Shown: positions 32,617 through 41,698 of the stretch, one piece after another | Numbering within the stretch: position 1 is the first letter of the stretch | Layout of the letters: the number at the start of each line of letters is the position of its first letter | Assembly: GCA_015655045.1 (NCBI GenBank) | Contig: JAATFU010000007.1 | Location: 155,464 to 219,463, forward strand | DNA from: Candidatus Saccharimonadota bacterium | GTDB taxonomy: Bacteria > Patescibacteriota > Saccharimonadia > Saccharimonadales > Saccharimonadaceae | DNA: 64,000 nucleotides | Direction of reading: 5' to 3' | Program-made: the position numbers and the translations under genes | The notes under the pieces: generated by a model | The model's database searches: none | What the model saw: the letters and a program-made list of their open reading frames with translations, nothing else | What the model was told of the DNA's origin: nothing

Positions 32617-33955
32617 AGAAGTTCCGGTCGGGAAGATCCCGCCACAAAATATTGATGCCGAGAAGAGTTTACTCGGTGCGGTTTTGATTGACGAAGAAAC
32701 GCTAGCTGATATCTCCGAACACGTTACCCCAAAAGACTTTTACGAGAAGCGTCATGCCATTATCTATGAAGGGATGATGCGCTTATACGAAAAGCACCAA
32801 CCGGTCGACCTTTTGACGCTCACCGATGAATTGAAGCGTAAAGACGGCTTAGAGGCGATTGGTGGCTCGGCGTATCTCACAGAACTGACGAACTACGTAC
32901 CAACCGCGGCACACGCCGCGGCCTATGCTGAACTTGTCGCCAGTAAAGCCATTCGACGTCGTTTGATTAAAGCCAGTGGCGATATTTCAGAGCTGGGCTA
33001 CAACGAGGAAACCTCAACCGATGAACTACTCGAACGGGCTGAAGCCGAGCTCTTTTCCGTCAGCGACCAGACCCTCAAACAAGACCTGGTGACGATTGAA
33101 AGTATCCTAACTGAGAGTTTTGACCGCATGGAAGAACTACACCGCAATAAGGGAGCCCTCAGGGGTGTGCGAACCGGGTATCGGGACCTTGATAATATGA
33201 CGGCCGGTCTGCAACGGAGTGACCTGATTATCCTAGCGGCGCGTCCTGCAATGGGAAAGACCACCTTGGTTACTAACTTGGCCTACAACATTGCCACGAT
33301 CGCAAAACAACCCGTGCTCTTCTTTAGCCTTGAGATGAGTAAAGAACAATTAGTTGACCGTATGCTGGCCGATGCCTCTGGGGTTGATGCCTGGAATATT
33401 CGCACTGGAAACTTGTCTGATGATGACTTTAGTAAGCTATCTGAGGCGATGGGAGAGATGGCCGAGGCGCCAATTTATATTGATGACACACCAGGAGTCA
33501 GTGTGCTGGAGATGCGCACCAAAGCCCGTCGGATTGCCCATGAACAACCAATTGGCCTGATTATTATTGACTACCTCCAGCTGATGCAAGGGAGTGGCCG
33601 CGATAATGGGAACCGCGTCCAAGAGGTGAGTGAAATCTCCCGCGGCTTAAAGCTGATCGCCCGTGAGCTTAATGTGCCAGTCATTGCCTTGTCGCAATTA
33701 TCTCGTTCAGTGGAGTCTCGTAGTCCTCAGATTCCCCAACTAGCAGATCTTCGAGAGTCAGGTTCGATTGAGCAAGATGCCGATATCGTCATGTTTATTT
33801 ACCGCGAAGCCTACTATAACCCAGAGACGGAACGCGAGAATATTACCGATCTGATTATCGCCAAGCACCGTAATGGCCCAACTGGTAAAGTCGAGCTCTA
33901 CTTCCACCCAGAACGCTTGCGTTTCATGTCGCTCGACCGTAAGCACGACAACTGA
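32606..33955 (+). CDS. dnaB: Replicative DNA helicase DnaB
   Basis: Unwinds DNA at the fork as a hexamer. 449 residues: N-terminal domain (PPQNIDAEKSLLGAVLIDEE), linker, and RecA-like domain with Walker A ARPAMGKTTLVTNLAY (about 212), Walker B LIIIDYLQLMQGSG and the DnaB signature LSQLSRSVESR. Full length with no intein. The ATG lies inside the end of dnaX, so the two are coupled. Confidence 0.97.
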   Translation: MPAKEVPVGKIPPQNIDAEKSLLGAVLIDEETLADISEHVTPKDFYEKRHAIIYEGMMRLYEKHQPVDLLTLTDELKRKDGLEAIGGSAYLTELTNYVPTAAHAAAYAELVASKAIRRRLIKASGDISELGYNEETSTDELLERAEAELFSVSDQTLKQDLVTIESILTESFDRMEELHRNKGALRGVRTGYRDLDNMTAGLQRSDLIILAARPAMGKTTLVTNLAYNIATIAKQPVLFFSLEMSKEQLVDRMLADASGVDAWNIRTGNLSDDDFSKLSEAMGEMAEAPIYIDDTPGVSVLEMRTKARRIAHEQPIGLIIIDYLQLMQGSGRDNGNRVQEVSEISRGLKLIARELNVPVIALSQLSRSVESRSPQIPQLADLRESGSIEQDADIVMFIYREAYYNPETERENITDLIIAKHRNGPTGKVELYFHPERLRFMSLDRKHDN

Positions 33956-33972
33956 TATAATCGAAGGAACTT

Positions 33973-35400
33973 ATGGCTACGCTTGATATCACTCATACTT
34001 TTCTTTATCGCTGGCGTTATTACCTTGGCTACGGCATCATTGCCATTGCACTCATCGCCGCCTTAGTCTTTGCTGGCCTCTACGTCCCTGGGGGTATTTC
34101 TGAAGCTGAGAAGACGGCCGTTATTAATAGTGAATCGGTCTCGATTTCTCATCTGACAGCCAATACTGTCATTAATTTACCGTTTTATTTACTCCAGAAG
34201 GCAAGTTTTGTGTTGTTTGGGGTCCATACCTTTACGATTAAACTCCCTTCACTCATCCTTGGTTTCTTCTCAGCAGTCGGTTTACTGCTCCTGCTTCGGA
34301 AGTGGTTTGCCAAAAATATTGCCATCCTGGGCACCTTAATCGCTATTACCACCGGCCAATTTTTATTCGTCACTCAAAACGGTACTATCAGTGTCTTGTA
34401 CCTTTTTTGGTCGGTCTGGATTCTGTTCCTTGCGACCCAGATTGCTCACCGCCGTCGGCCTGGCCTAATCTACAAAGTGCTTTTCTTCTTGGTCGTAGCG
34501 CTCAGTCTCTATACACCGTTAAGCATCTATGCGCTGGTAGCAATCGGGACAGCTATTATTTTGCATCCACATCTTCGTTTTATCATTCATCAACTCTCTA
34601 AAAAGAAGTTGCTACTTGGTATTCTCGTCGCGCTCCTCGTCATGTTGCCCCTGCTACGAGCGATTATTGCCACGCCGTCATTGCTTCTCACTTTGCTGGG
34701 TATCCCTACGGTGCTACCAGATCTTGGGGCTAACGCCCTCCAAGCCGGGACGCAGTTCTTTGGCTTCATCGCACCCAGCGGCAGTACGTTGATGACTCCA
34801 GTCTTTGGCCTGGGGTCAGTGCTTCTAATTGGTATGGGAATTTATCACACTATAAAAACCCGTCAAACTGCCCAAAGCTACATAATTGCAGTCTGGTCAA
34901 TCCTACTCATCCCGATCGTATTGCTCCGACCTACCTACACGACGATTACATTCTTGCCCCTAGTGCTGCTTCTCACGACTGGTCTGGGCTCACTCTTGAC
35001 GTACTGGTATCGACTCTTTCCTCTAAACCCTTACGCCCGGGTAGGGGGGTTGATTCCTATCGTCGTGTTAGTTGTCGCACTGGTTGTCTCGGGAGTTGAT
35101 CGTTACACCTATGGCTACTATTACGACCCCTCAATTGCCTCGAGCTTTTCTCATGACCTCTCGCTCATTCCGGCTAAGACCACGCTCTTGGTGGTCGCCA
35201 AAGATGAGCTCGCGTTTTATAGTGTCGTCGATAAGTATGATCCCACGCTCGAGGTGGCACTTGCGCCACGCGGTGATTCCTTTGTGGCCACGCGGGCAGC
35301 TCATGAACAGAACCCGGCATTTTCTGACTACCAACTCAGTCGCATCATCACCTCGCCAGCAAGCAGCCACGCCGATCGCTTTTACCTCTACAAAAACTAG
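33973..35400 (+). CDS. GT-C fold membrane glycosyltransferase (ArnT/PMT-like)
   Basis: 475 residues with about ten membrane helices. The first outer loop has the acidic element YVPGGISEAEKTAV (in place of the D/E motif of PMT/ArnT enzymes), and PSLILGFFSAVGLLLLLRKWF follows, typical of the family. Such enzymes take sugars from polyprenyl phosphate to proteins or glycans outside the membrane. Donor and acceptor unknown. AAGGAA lies before the ATG. It is 17 nt after dnaB. Confidence 0.75.
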   Translation: MATLDITHTFLYRWRYYLGYGIIAIALIAALVFAGLYVPGGISEAEKTAVINSESVSISHLTANTVINLPFYLLQKASFVLFGVHTFTIKLPSLILGFFSAVGLLLLLRKWFAKNIAILGTLIAITTGQFLFVTQNGTISVLYLFWSVWILFLATQIAHRRRPGLIYKVLFFLVVALSLYTPLSIYALVAIGTAIILHPHLRFIIHQLSKKKLLLGILVALLVMLPLLRAIIATPSLLLTLLGIPTVLPDLGANALQAGTQFFGFIAPSGSTLMTPVFGLGSVLLIGMGIYHTIKTRQTAQSYIIAVWSILLIPIVLLRPTYTTITFLPLVLLLTTGLGSLLTYWYRLFPLNPYARVGGLIPIVVLVVALVVSGVDRYTYGYYYDPSIASSFSHDLSLIPAKTTLLVVAKDELAFYSVVDKYDPTLEVALAPRGDSFVATRAAHEQNPAFSDYQLSRIITSPASSHADRFYLYKN

Positions 35401-35448
35401 CTTGAGTAACGTATACTAAAGAGACTATTAGATGGAGAGTGTACTATT

Positions 35449-35739
35449 ATGGCGTTTGACCAAGTAAAGATGTTAAATAAGTTGCGTAAAGCCCAAAGTG
35501 ATCTAAAAAAAGAGATCATCGAAGTCGAATCAGGTGAGGGAGCCGTCGTGGTTCAGATTACCGGTGAACTAAAGATTAAGGGTATCAAGATTGATCCTGC
35601 CCAAGTTGACCTAGACGACATTAGCGAACTTGAGCACTGGATTGAAATTGCTGTCCGGGATGGCCTCGCCAAAGCTCAAGAAGTAGCAGCTGAAAAGATG
35701 AAGCCTCTTATGGGCGGACTTGGCAACCTCGGCCTGTAA
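35449..35739 (+). CDS. YbaB/EbfC family nucleoid-associated protein
   Basis: 96 residues, typical length. Signature: MLNKLRKAQSDLKKEIIEVE, then GEGAVVVQITGELKIKGIKI and EIAVRDGLAKAQEVAAEKM...GGLGNLGL. Members bind DNA as dimers and lie next to dnaX-recR in many genomes, as here. recR begins 10 nt downstream. Confidence 0.92.
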   Translation: MAFDQVKMLNKLRKAQSDLKKEIIEVESGEGAVVVQITGELKIKGIKIDPAQVDLDDISELEHWIEIAVRDGLAKAQEVAAEKMKPLMGGLGNLGL

Positions 35740-35748
35740 GGAGTATAT

Positions 35749-36363
35749 GTGGCTCAATTACTTCCTCAAGCACTCGTTGCTGCCATTGATGAACTCGGTA
35801 AACTACCGGGTGTAGGTGCACGTACCGCTGAGCGGTACGCCTACTTTTTGCTTCGAGCCGATAGTACAACAAGCCAGAAGCTCGCGGCGTCGCTTACCAA
35901 GCTCCATACGGGCGTGAAGAGCTGTCCCGTGACCTTTGCTCTGATTGATGCGGACGAAGAAGTCTCGAGCCTCTACAGCGACCCAGAACGAGACAAAAGC
36001 CTGATTGCCGTCGTCGAAGAGCCGCTTGATATTGTGGCGCTAGAACGGACCGGACAGTTTAAAGGTACCTACCACGTTCTCGGGGGAGCGATTAGCCCGA
36101 TTGATGGCGTCGGGCCCGAACAGCTTCATATCCCCGAGCTTGCGGCGCGGATCGAAAAGGATAACGTCAAAGAACTTATTATCGCTACCAATGCCAGCGT
36201 CGAGGGAGAATCAACCGCGCTATTCTTACAGCGCTACATTAAAGATAAAGGCCTTGAAGTCACGATGAGCCGACTGGCTCGCGGTATCCCGGTCGGAGTT
36301 GATCTTGAATACGCAGACCAAATTACCTTGGCACATGCTTTAGAGGGTCGCAAAGCATTCTAA
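35749..36363 (+). CDS. recR: Recombination protein RecR with degenerate zinc finger
   Basis: Works with RecF/RecO in gap repair. 204 residues from GTG 35749. Helix-hairpin-helix KLPGVGARTAERYAYFLL is at about 16; Toprim blocks LIAVVEEPLDIVALERTGQF and IIATNASVEGESTALFL are intact. The four-Cys zinc finger is lost: only SCP remains (about residue 58) and the CxxC partner is replaced by SSLYSDP. Otherwise full length. Confidence 0.93.
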   Translation: MAQLLPQALVAAIDELGKLPGVGARTAERYAYFLLRADSTTSQKLAASLTKLHTGVKSCPVTFALIDADEEVSSLYSDPERDKSLIAVVEEPLDIVALERTGQFKGTYHVLGGAISPIDGVGPEQLHIPELAARIEKDNVKELIIATNASVEGESTALFLQRYIKDKGLEVTMSRLARGIPVGVDLEYADQITLAHALEGRKAF

Positions 36364-36412
36364 GCTTCCACGGAAGGCAGAGGCTTTCCCATTTTCTGTT
36401 ACAATAGAGACA

Positions 36413-37414
36413 ATGTTTAATGCCGCCAAAACCCTAATTGAAGCCGCCCAGAAGATTCTCATTATCCAAGCTGAAAATCCAGATGGAGATTCACTTGGTA
36501 GCGCCCTCGCCCTTGAGGAAATCCTCAGTGACCTTGGGAAAGATGTTCGCCTCTATTGCGACGTGGATATTCCCAAATATCTCCACTATGTCAGCGGCTG
36601 GGACCGAGTTACCCAGGATTTTGACACATCCGTGGACCTCGCGATTATTGTCGATACTACCAGTGATACCCTGATTGGTAAATCATTTCAAATCGGCGGG
36701 GTCAGACACTTCTTTGAGACCCACCCAGTCCTCGTAATTGATCACCACATTGCGACCGAGTCGACGCTGAGCTTTGACTCTACCTTGGTCGTGGAGGAAG
36801 CCGTTTCAACCAGTGAGGTTATCTACAAAATGGTAGCTGAATTTGGTTGGACGATCAGTCCGCAAGCTGCTGAGAACTTGCTCATTGCCCTCATGAGCGA
36901 TAGCCTTGGCTTAACAACCCAAAACGTCACCGCCCAGACGTTTTTTACGGCTGGTAAATTAGCCGAACTCGGAGCATCGAATGCGGTCATTGAAAGTCGT
37001 CGTCGAGAGTACATGAAGAAGTCAGCTGAAATCCTCAAATATAAAGGCGAGCTCATCGAGCGGATTGAATATTTCCTTGATGGCAAACTGGCTCTTATTC
37101 GCATCCCGTGGGAAGAAATCCAACAATATAGCGACCGCTATAACCCTAGTGTACTGGTACTTGATGAAATGCGTCTGGTCGAGGGCGTCGAGCTTGGCGT
37201 GGCAATTAAAACCTATCCCGACGGCAAACTGACCGGTAAGCTTCGCAGTAATGCGCCTATTTCAGCTATGGTGGCCGGCTTCTTTGGCGGTGGTGGCCAC
37301 GCGTACGCTGCAGGCTTTCGAGTTCATGAATCAATTGATACAATAGTGCCAGAACTGATAACGGCAACCGATAAGGCCTTAAAAGAGGTGACCAGTGACA
37401 CTCCAATTTCATAA
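36413..37414 (+). CDS. nrnA: DHH-family phosphoesterase (NrnA-like)
   Basis: 333 residues. DHH domain: IQAENPDGDSLGSALALEEIL (metal-binding Asp), LAIIVDTTSD and VLVIDHHIA (the DHH triad near residue 106). The DHHA1 domain ends with GGGGHAYAAGFRV. NrnA homologues degrade nanoRNAs and pAp. TACAAT (36400-36405) is 7 nt before the ATG, so likely leaderless. The 3' end overlaps cysS by 20 nt. Confidence 0.87.
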   Translation: MFNAAKTLIEAAQKILIIQAENPDGDSLGSALALEEILSDLGKDVRLYCDVDIPKYLHYVSGWDRVTQDFDTSVDLAIIVDTTSDTLIGKSFQIGGVRHFFETHPVLVIDHHIATESTLSFDSTLVVEEAVSTSEVIYKMVAEFGWTISPQAAENLLIALMSDSLGLTTQNVTAQTFFTAGKLAELGASNAVIESRRREYMKKSAEILKYKGELIERIEYFLDGKLALIRIPWEEIQQYSDRYNPSVLVLDEMRLVEGVELGVAIKTYPDGKLTGKLRSNAPISAMVAGFFGGGGHAYAAGFRVHESIDTIVPELITATDKALKEVTSDTPIS

Positions 37415-38867
37415 CACATTGACCGGAACAATTGACCCATTCGTCTCCGAACAGCCCAATCTCGTTAAGCTCTATACGTGTGGGCCCACCGTCTATAATT
37501 ACTTGCATGTCGGTAACTGGGCAGCCTACGTGTATTGGGATATTCTTGTTCGGACATTACGGGCCCATGACTACCAGGTAGATCGGGTGATGAATATCAC
37601 CGACGTCGGACACCTAGTCAGTGACGGGGATGACGGCGAAGATAAGCTTGAAAAGGGCGCACGTCGTGAAGGCAAGACCGCCTGGGAAGTGGCTCAGTTT
37701 TATACCGATGATTTCTTACAAGGCATGCACCAGCTTAATCTACTCGCCCCCACGCATTTGACACGAGCAACCGAATTTATCCCCCAACAACTCGAGCTCG
37801 TCCGGGTGCTAAAGGCCAAAGGCTTTACCTATCAAATTGACGATGGCATTTATTTTGATACGGCCGCGTTTCCTACCTATGCAGATTTTGCCCATCTTGA
37901 TCTTGCGGCTCAAAAAGCAGGCGCCCGCGTTGAATTCAACCCCGAGAAACGTCATTCTAGTGATTTTGCGATCTGGAAATTTACCCCAGAAGGCGAGAGG
38001 CGCGATATGCAATGGGAGACGCCTGCTGATCTATTAGACTCACCCGCCGACACCACTTCTGTAATGGGCTTTCCCGGCTGGCACCTTGAATGTTCGGCCA
38101 TGGCAATGAGCTTACTCGGCGACACACTCGATATTCATACGGGTGGCATTGATCATATTCCGGTCCACCACACCAACGAGATTGCACAATCCGAAGCTGC
38201 AACCGGCAAGCTCTTCAGCCATTACTGGCTCCACAACAACCATCTAAAGGTCAACGGCACCAAGATTAGTAAGTCACTTGCTAATGGCTATACGCTGACT
38301 GATCTTGAGACAAAGGGCTTTCAGCCACTTGAGTACCGTATGTTTGTGCTGCAAATGCATTATCGAAGCGAGGGTAACTTTACGTTCGAGAACCTCACTG
38401 CGGCTCAACACCGGCTGCACAACTGGCGTAACATCGCCGCCCTCCGTCACCAGACACACGATACGCTGCAAGATGATGATGAGAAGAGTACTGATGAGCG
38501 GAGCGTGTCACTCTATGCAACGTCACAAGCAGTTATAGAGGCGCTCGGCAATGACCTTGATACACCAGCTGCGCTCACTATTATCGACGAAGCTTTCTCG
38601 CGCCTCACCCAAGTTCGACTGGATGATATTCACCAACACGCCTTTGTGGAACTGCTTGAAACAATTGACGAGACACTGGGACTTGAATTAATCGCTTCAA
38701 CGCCAGACATTCCTGATGATGCCAAGCGCCTCATTATTGCTCGTCGCCAAGCTCGCGATACGAAAGACTGGCAGCGTTCAGATGCGCTCCGGGATGCATT
38801 GCTTCGGGATTACCAAATTGCACTGCGCGACGTACCTGGTGGCAGCGTGTGGCAGTATACAGACTAG
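37395..38867 (+). CDS. cysS: Cysteinyl-tRNA synthetase
   Basis: Charges tRNA-Cys. 490 residues from GTG 37395 (GAGGTGA upstream, inside nrnA). Signature TCGPTVYNYLHVGN contains the first zinc Cys and the HIGH-like HVGN; GFPGWHLECSAMAMS gives the second Cys; HTGGIDHIPVHHTNE holds His and Glu ligands; the KMSKS equivalent is KISKSL. All zinc ligands are kept, in contrast to DnaX and RecR. A C-terminal anticodon-binding DALR-like domain is present. Overlaps the convergent transporter gene by 4 nt. Confidence 0.97.
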   Translation: MTLQFHNTLTGTIDPFVSEQPNLVKLYTCGPTVYNYLHVGNWAAYVYWDILVRTLRAHDYQVDRVMNITDVGHLVSDGDDGEDKLEKGARREGKTAWEVAQFYTDDFLQGMHQLNLLAPTHLTRATEFIPQQLELVRVLKAKGFTYQIDDGIYFDTAAFPTYADFAHLDLAAQKAGARVEFNPEKRHSSDFAIWKFTPEGERRDMQWETPADLLDSPADTTSVMGFPGWHLECSAMAMSLLGDTLDIHTGGIDHIPVHHTNEIAQSEAATGKLFSHYWLHNNHLKVNGTKISKSLANGYTLTDLETKGFQPLEYRMFVLQMHYRSEGNFTFENLTAAQHRLHNWRNIAALRHQTHDTLQDDDEKSTDERSVSLYATSQAVIEALGNDLDTPAALTIIDEAFSRLTQVRLDDIHQHAFVELLETIDETLGLELIASTPDIPDDAKRLIIARRQARDTKDWQRSDALRDALLRDYQIALRDVPGGSVWQYTD

Positions 38868-40009
38868 TCTGTTGTCTTGGTGGTTGCTGTAATTCGTTTG
38901 GTTGGTTTCTTAGCTTCAAGCGCTTCAGCGGTATGACGTTCTTTACGCGTTAAGATATATTCTTCGATTAAGATACGAACGACACCGGCGGTTGGAATAG
39001 CGATAATACCACCGGCAATACCAAAGACATACAGGCCAATCGTTACGGAGCCAAGCACTGCTAAGGCTGTTAGATCGAGTCGTTTTGATTGAATACGAGG
39101 GGATATAAAGTTGTTCTCTACCTGCTGGTAAACCACAAAGTAGATGGCATAGATAATCGCGGCCGGGACGTTATTAAAGGCCAGTAGCAGCGTAATGATA
39201 ATGCCGCCAATTGTGGCTCCAAACATAGGGATGAGCGATAATACAAAGGTAATGGCTGCCGTCGGCATAGCAAGACTGGCAGGGACATTGGGAAAGATGA
39301 AACTAATAATAAAGACTGCAAGCCCTGCAGCGGTTGCCCCAATGGCCGAAACGGTCAATTGACCCGTGACGTAGCCCGTAAAGACGCCATACATTCGTCC
39401 AGCAACTTGTTTATGCTTCATCATCCGCTTGTCATTGCTATAGATTGCCCAGAAGCGACGGGTCCACTCTGGTCCTTCGATAAGCATTAAGAAGGTAAGA
39501 ACCAGGACCAGGATACCACCCGTAAAGAACGCAAAGACCGAGCCAATCCCCACCAACACATTTTGACCGACGTTACCAGCCCAGGTTGAAGCATTGTCTT
39601 TAATGGATGCAAGGGCGCTATCAACTTGTGGTTGCAGTCCATACTGATCAATAAAGCTCCGCAGGCCATGCCATTGTGTCGTACCCGTATCCACTAAACT
39701 TGGGATAGTTTGAGCAAATTTCGCTGTCTGCTGCACAATTGGTGGAATAACCAAAAAGACAATTGCCCCCAGTAAGACCACGACGGCAAGGTAGGCGATG
39801 GCGGTTGCCCCCACCCGGCTTTTCCCAGGGAGCCGACGGGATAACTTGGACACCGGAATATTGAGAGCAAGGGCCAAAAAGAGAGAAATACCTAAGATAA
39901 TTAAAGCTGTGCGGGCGCTATAAATAGCAAGAGCAGCGAGGCCAAAACCGATTACCACAAGCCAAAATCGTACAAATGTCCGGGTGTCTATATCAATACG
40001 TACTTTCAT
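38864..40009 (-). CDS. AI-2E family transporter (PerM/UPF0118-like)
   Basis: 381 residues with about eight membrane helices. Hallmarks are the first helices (FWLVVIGFGLAALAIYSART), a periplasmic region, and the C-terminal FVVYQQVENNFISPRIQSKRL and GGIIAIPTAGVVRILIEEY. The family exports or passes small molecules, and the substrate is not predictable. TATAAT (plus-strand ATTATA 40017-40022) lies 7 nt before the ATG. Confidence 0.9.
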   Translation of the reverse strand: MKVRIDIDTRTFVRFWLVVIGFGLAALAIYSARTALIILGISLFLALALNIPVSKLSRRLPGKSRVGATAIAYLAVVVLLGAIVFLVIPPIVQQTAKFAQTIPSLVDTGTTQWHGLRSFIDQYGLQPQVDSALASIKDNASTWAGNVGQNVLVGIGSVFAFFTGGILVLVLTFLMLIEGPEWTRRFWAIYSNDKRMMKHKQVAGRMYGVFTGYVTGQLTVSAIGATAAGLAVFIISFIFPNVPASLAMPTAAITFVLSLIPMFGATIGGIIITLLLAFNNVPAAIIYAIYFVVYQQVENNFISPRIQSKRLDLTALAVLGSVTIGLYVFGIAGGIIAIPTAGVVRILIEEYILTRKERHTAEALEAKKPTKRITATTKTTD

Positions 40010-40140
40010 ACGCCGTATTATACACTAGTTTGAAAACCGTGTACCCCTTTCAGGGGGTGAATTGATTCAGCCGCATTTCTCCGGAGTCTGATAATTCCTA
40101 AATATACCATCCAAACAAAGGATATATACTTGGGAACTAT

Positions 40141-40199
40141 CAGGAGGAAAGAGGTTAAACGAGAGCAAAAATGCACTCAAGTTTTCTCTCTTCCTCCTG
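40141..40199 (-). terminator. Long imperfect hairpin after the 73-residue gene
   Basis: CAGGAGGAAAGAG (40141-40153) pairs with CTCTTCCTCCTG (40188-40199), one bulge, with an inner GAGAG/CTCTC. There is no T run on the minus strand, so the terminator call is tentative. Confidence 0.4.
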
Positions 40200-40223
40200 G
40201 AAGCTCTCTGTTGGTTCTCGCTC

Positions 40224-40445
40224 CTACACGAGGACAAGTTCTGAGCGAAGATCGGGGGTGGTAACCCACCCCGTGTCGGTTTCCCGCTCAAAACTGTATT
40301 CGTTCCCCAAATAGGGGATGAACGCCTCTCGGGCCGGGTAGATCTCGCCGAGATCATCGATCGTTCCGTACCACACCAGCGTGTGGCGTGACGGATCAAG
40401 CAGATCCTGTGCGGTGATCTTACAAATAGTCGAACCAGAAATCAT
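40224..40445 (-). CDS. 73-residue hypothetical protein with own promoter
   Basis: A short soluble protein beginning MISGSTICKITAQDLL and ending in ...ELVLV; beta-rich, with two Tyr/Trp clusters (HTLVWYGTIDDLG). No known family. AGGGGA SD lies 4 nt before the ATG. A leader of about 130 nt includes a perfect hairpin (ACTTCGT/ACGAAGT, plus 40558-40576). The promoter is at 40581-40609. GC-rich compared with its AT-rich leader. Confidence 0.55.
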   Translation of the reverse strand: MISGSTICKITAQDLLDPSRHTLVWYGTIDDLGEIYPAREAFIPYLGNEYSFERETDTGWVTTPDLRSELVLV

Positions 40446-40580
40446 TTCTTCCCCTAATTAGTTTATGAGTGGGTAGGCGAACACGAAAATCGCGCCCTCC
40501 CTATCCACCCATAAAAAGGAGAAGAGAAATTGTTCAACAGAGAACTTATTAAGGTACTTCGTGTATGACGAAGTGTTATT

Positions 40581-40609
40581 ATATTAGCATTAAATACATA
40601 TAATGTCAA
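40581..40609 (-). promoter_or_regulatory. Promoter of the 73-residue gene
   Basis: Minus strand: TTGACA (40609-40604), 17-nt spacer, TAATAT (40586-40581). The about 300-nt gap 40446-40745 also holds the SD, a 5'UTR hairpin and AT-rich sequence without other recognisable features. Confidence 0.65.
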
Positions 40610-40745
40610 TAGTATGTTATGGTAGCCGAAATCCTATACGCCTAGAAACAGTAAGCCCATCAGAGTTATATTTAATACTATAAGTAATTCCGTACTAATT
40701 ATATAGATCAAGAGCTTGTGGTTGAATAAAAGAAAGGTGGAGCAG

Positions 40746-41165
40746 GTGACACAGAGGAAAAGTTCTGGACGGATCATTATTCTACCAAATGCTGATGTTT
40801 GGCCACACGAACTTTTAACTGCGAAAGCTTTAGCTCAAGCTGGGTATACGGTTGAATTCAAAGTAAACGAGAATATCGAATACGTTAAATCGCCCGATAT
40901 CCTAATCAATGACGAGAGGTGGGAGATTAAATCACCTACGTCCAGTAAGCTCCTGGCCGTTGAGCGTAACCTAAAGAAAGCGTACCATCAATCTACAAAT
41001 ATTGTCTTTGATTCGCAGAGGATGGGCAGGCTACCTGATAAATCTATTTGTAGAGCACTTATTACACAATTCAAGCTGACGAAAAATATCAAGAAACTCT
41101 TATTCGTCAATCGTAAGCGCCACGTTATTGACATAGGCACTCTCTTTGATATTATGTACACATAA
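40746..41165 (+). CDS. Orphan nuclease domain, CdiA-CT / PD-(D/E)XK-like
   Basis: 139 residues from GTG 40746 (AAGG 8 nt upstream; TTG 40716 and GTG 40737 are alternatives). The core, about residues 20-85, reads HELLTAKALAQAGYTVEF ... VKSPDILINDERWEIKSP ... AYHQSTNIVFDSQ. This is the PD...(E)xK arrangement seen in CdiA C-terminal tRNase-type toxin domains and related nucleases, here without CdiA, signal peptide or transporter. It is Lys-rich and AT-rich unlike neighbours, suggesting recent acquisition. No immunity gene is evident; the 73-residue gene in divergent orientation is the only nearby candidate. Confidence 0.6.
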   Translation: MTQRKSSGRIIILPNADVWPHELLTAKALAQAGYTVEFKVNENIEYVKSPDILINDERWEIKSPTSSKLLAVERNLKKAYHQSTNIVFDSQRMGRLPDKSICRALITQFKLTKNIKKLLFVNRKRHVIDIGTLFDIMYT

Positions 41166-41303
41166 GCCCATGCACGGAGCAGGATGTTCCTACCGCAAGG
41201 GCTTTTGATTTTATTAAATCACTTAACTGTTCACCCGCATGATTCAGTACCACTTTCCTCATTATTCTTAATACATGTCGTATGCGGGCGCCATGGACCT
41301 CTT

Positions 41304-41332
41304 TTGACAATTTCATATGTAAAATGTATAGT
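41304..41332 (+). promoter_or_regulatory. Promoter of the HxlR regulator gene
   Basis: TTGACA (41304-41309), 17-nt spacer, TATAGT (41327-41332), 10 nt before ATG 41343. AT-rich repeats in the spacer could be an autoregulatory operator. Confidence 0.7.
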
Positions 41333-41342
41333 AAAGTATGTT

Positions 41343-41663
41343 ATGACAGACACACTCGTCGGTATTGGCGCCGTCAAAGCAGCCAGTGAAATCTTAGGTG
41401 ATAAATGGACTCCTCAATTACTTCGTCATTTTATTAACGAGGGGACGCTTCGCTTTTGTCATCTTCAAGATCTCGCCGAGGGTATTAACCCACGTACCTT
41501 ATCGGCCCGACTCGATAGTCTCGAAGCCGAGGGTATCGTCGAGAAGGTACAAACTTCCACTAGTCGTTGCGAGTATCGTCTCAGCCAAAAGGGCTATGAC
41601 CTCGTACCTGTACTGCAACAGATGCAAACCTGGAGCGAGAAGTACGGCTCAACCATTTGCTAA
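41343..41663 (+). CDS. HxlR-family winged helix transcriptional regulator
   Basis: 106 residues from ATG 41343 (the longer frame to 41184 is rejected because of the promoter). ILGDKWTPQLLRHFINEGTLRFCHLQDLAEG, quoted in part, then INPRTLSARLDSLEAEGIVEK is the MarR/HxlR winged helix. HxlR proteins sense redox or small electrophiles and often control nearby genes. It sits 35 nt before a two-component system, so it may regulate that unit. Confidence 0.88.
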   Translation: MTDTLVGIGAVKAASEILGDKWTPQLLRHFINEGTLRFCHLQDLAEGINPRTLSARLDSLEAEGIVEKVQTSTSRCEYRLSQKGYDLVPVLQQMQTWSEKYGSTIC

Positions 41664-41698
41664 GTATTTCTTAAGCTACAAGGCATAGAGTATATCCT

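Noticed and set aside
40067..40399. 110-residue minus-strand frame overlapping the 73-residue gene
   Set aside because: Overlaps the better-supported frame that has an SD and promoter, and its own start lacks both.
41184..41342. N-terminal extension of the HxlR regulator
   Set aside because: The TTGACA-17-TATAGT promoter lies inside it, and family proteins start near MTDTLVG.
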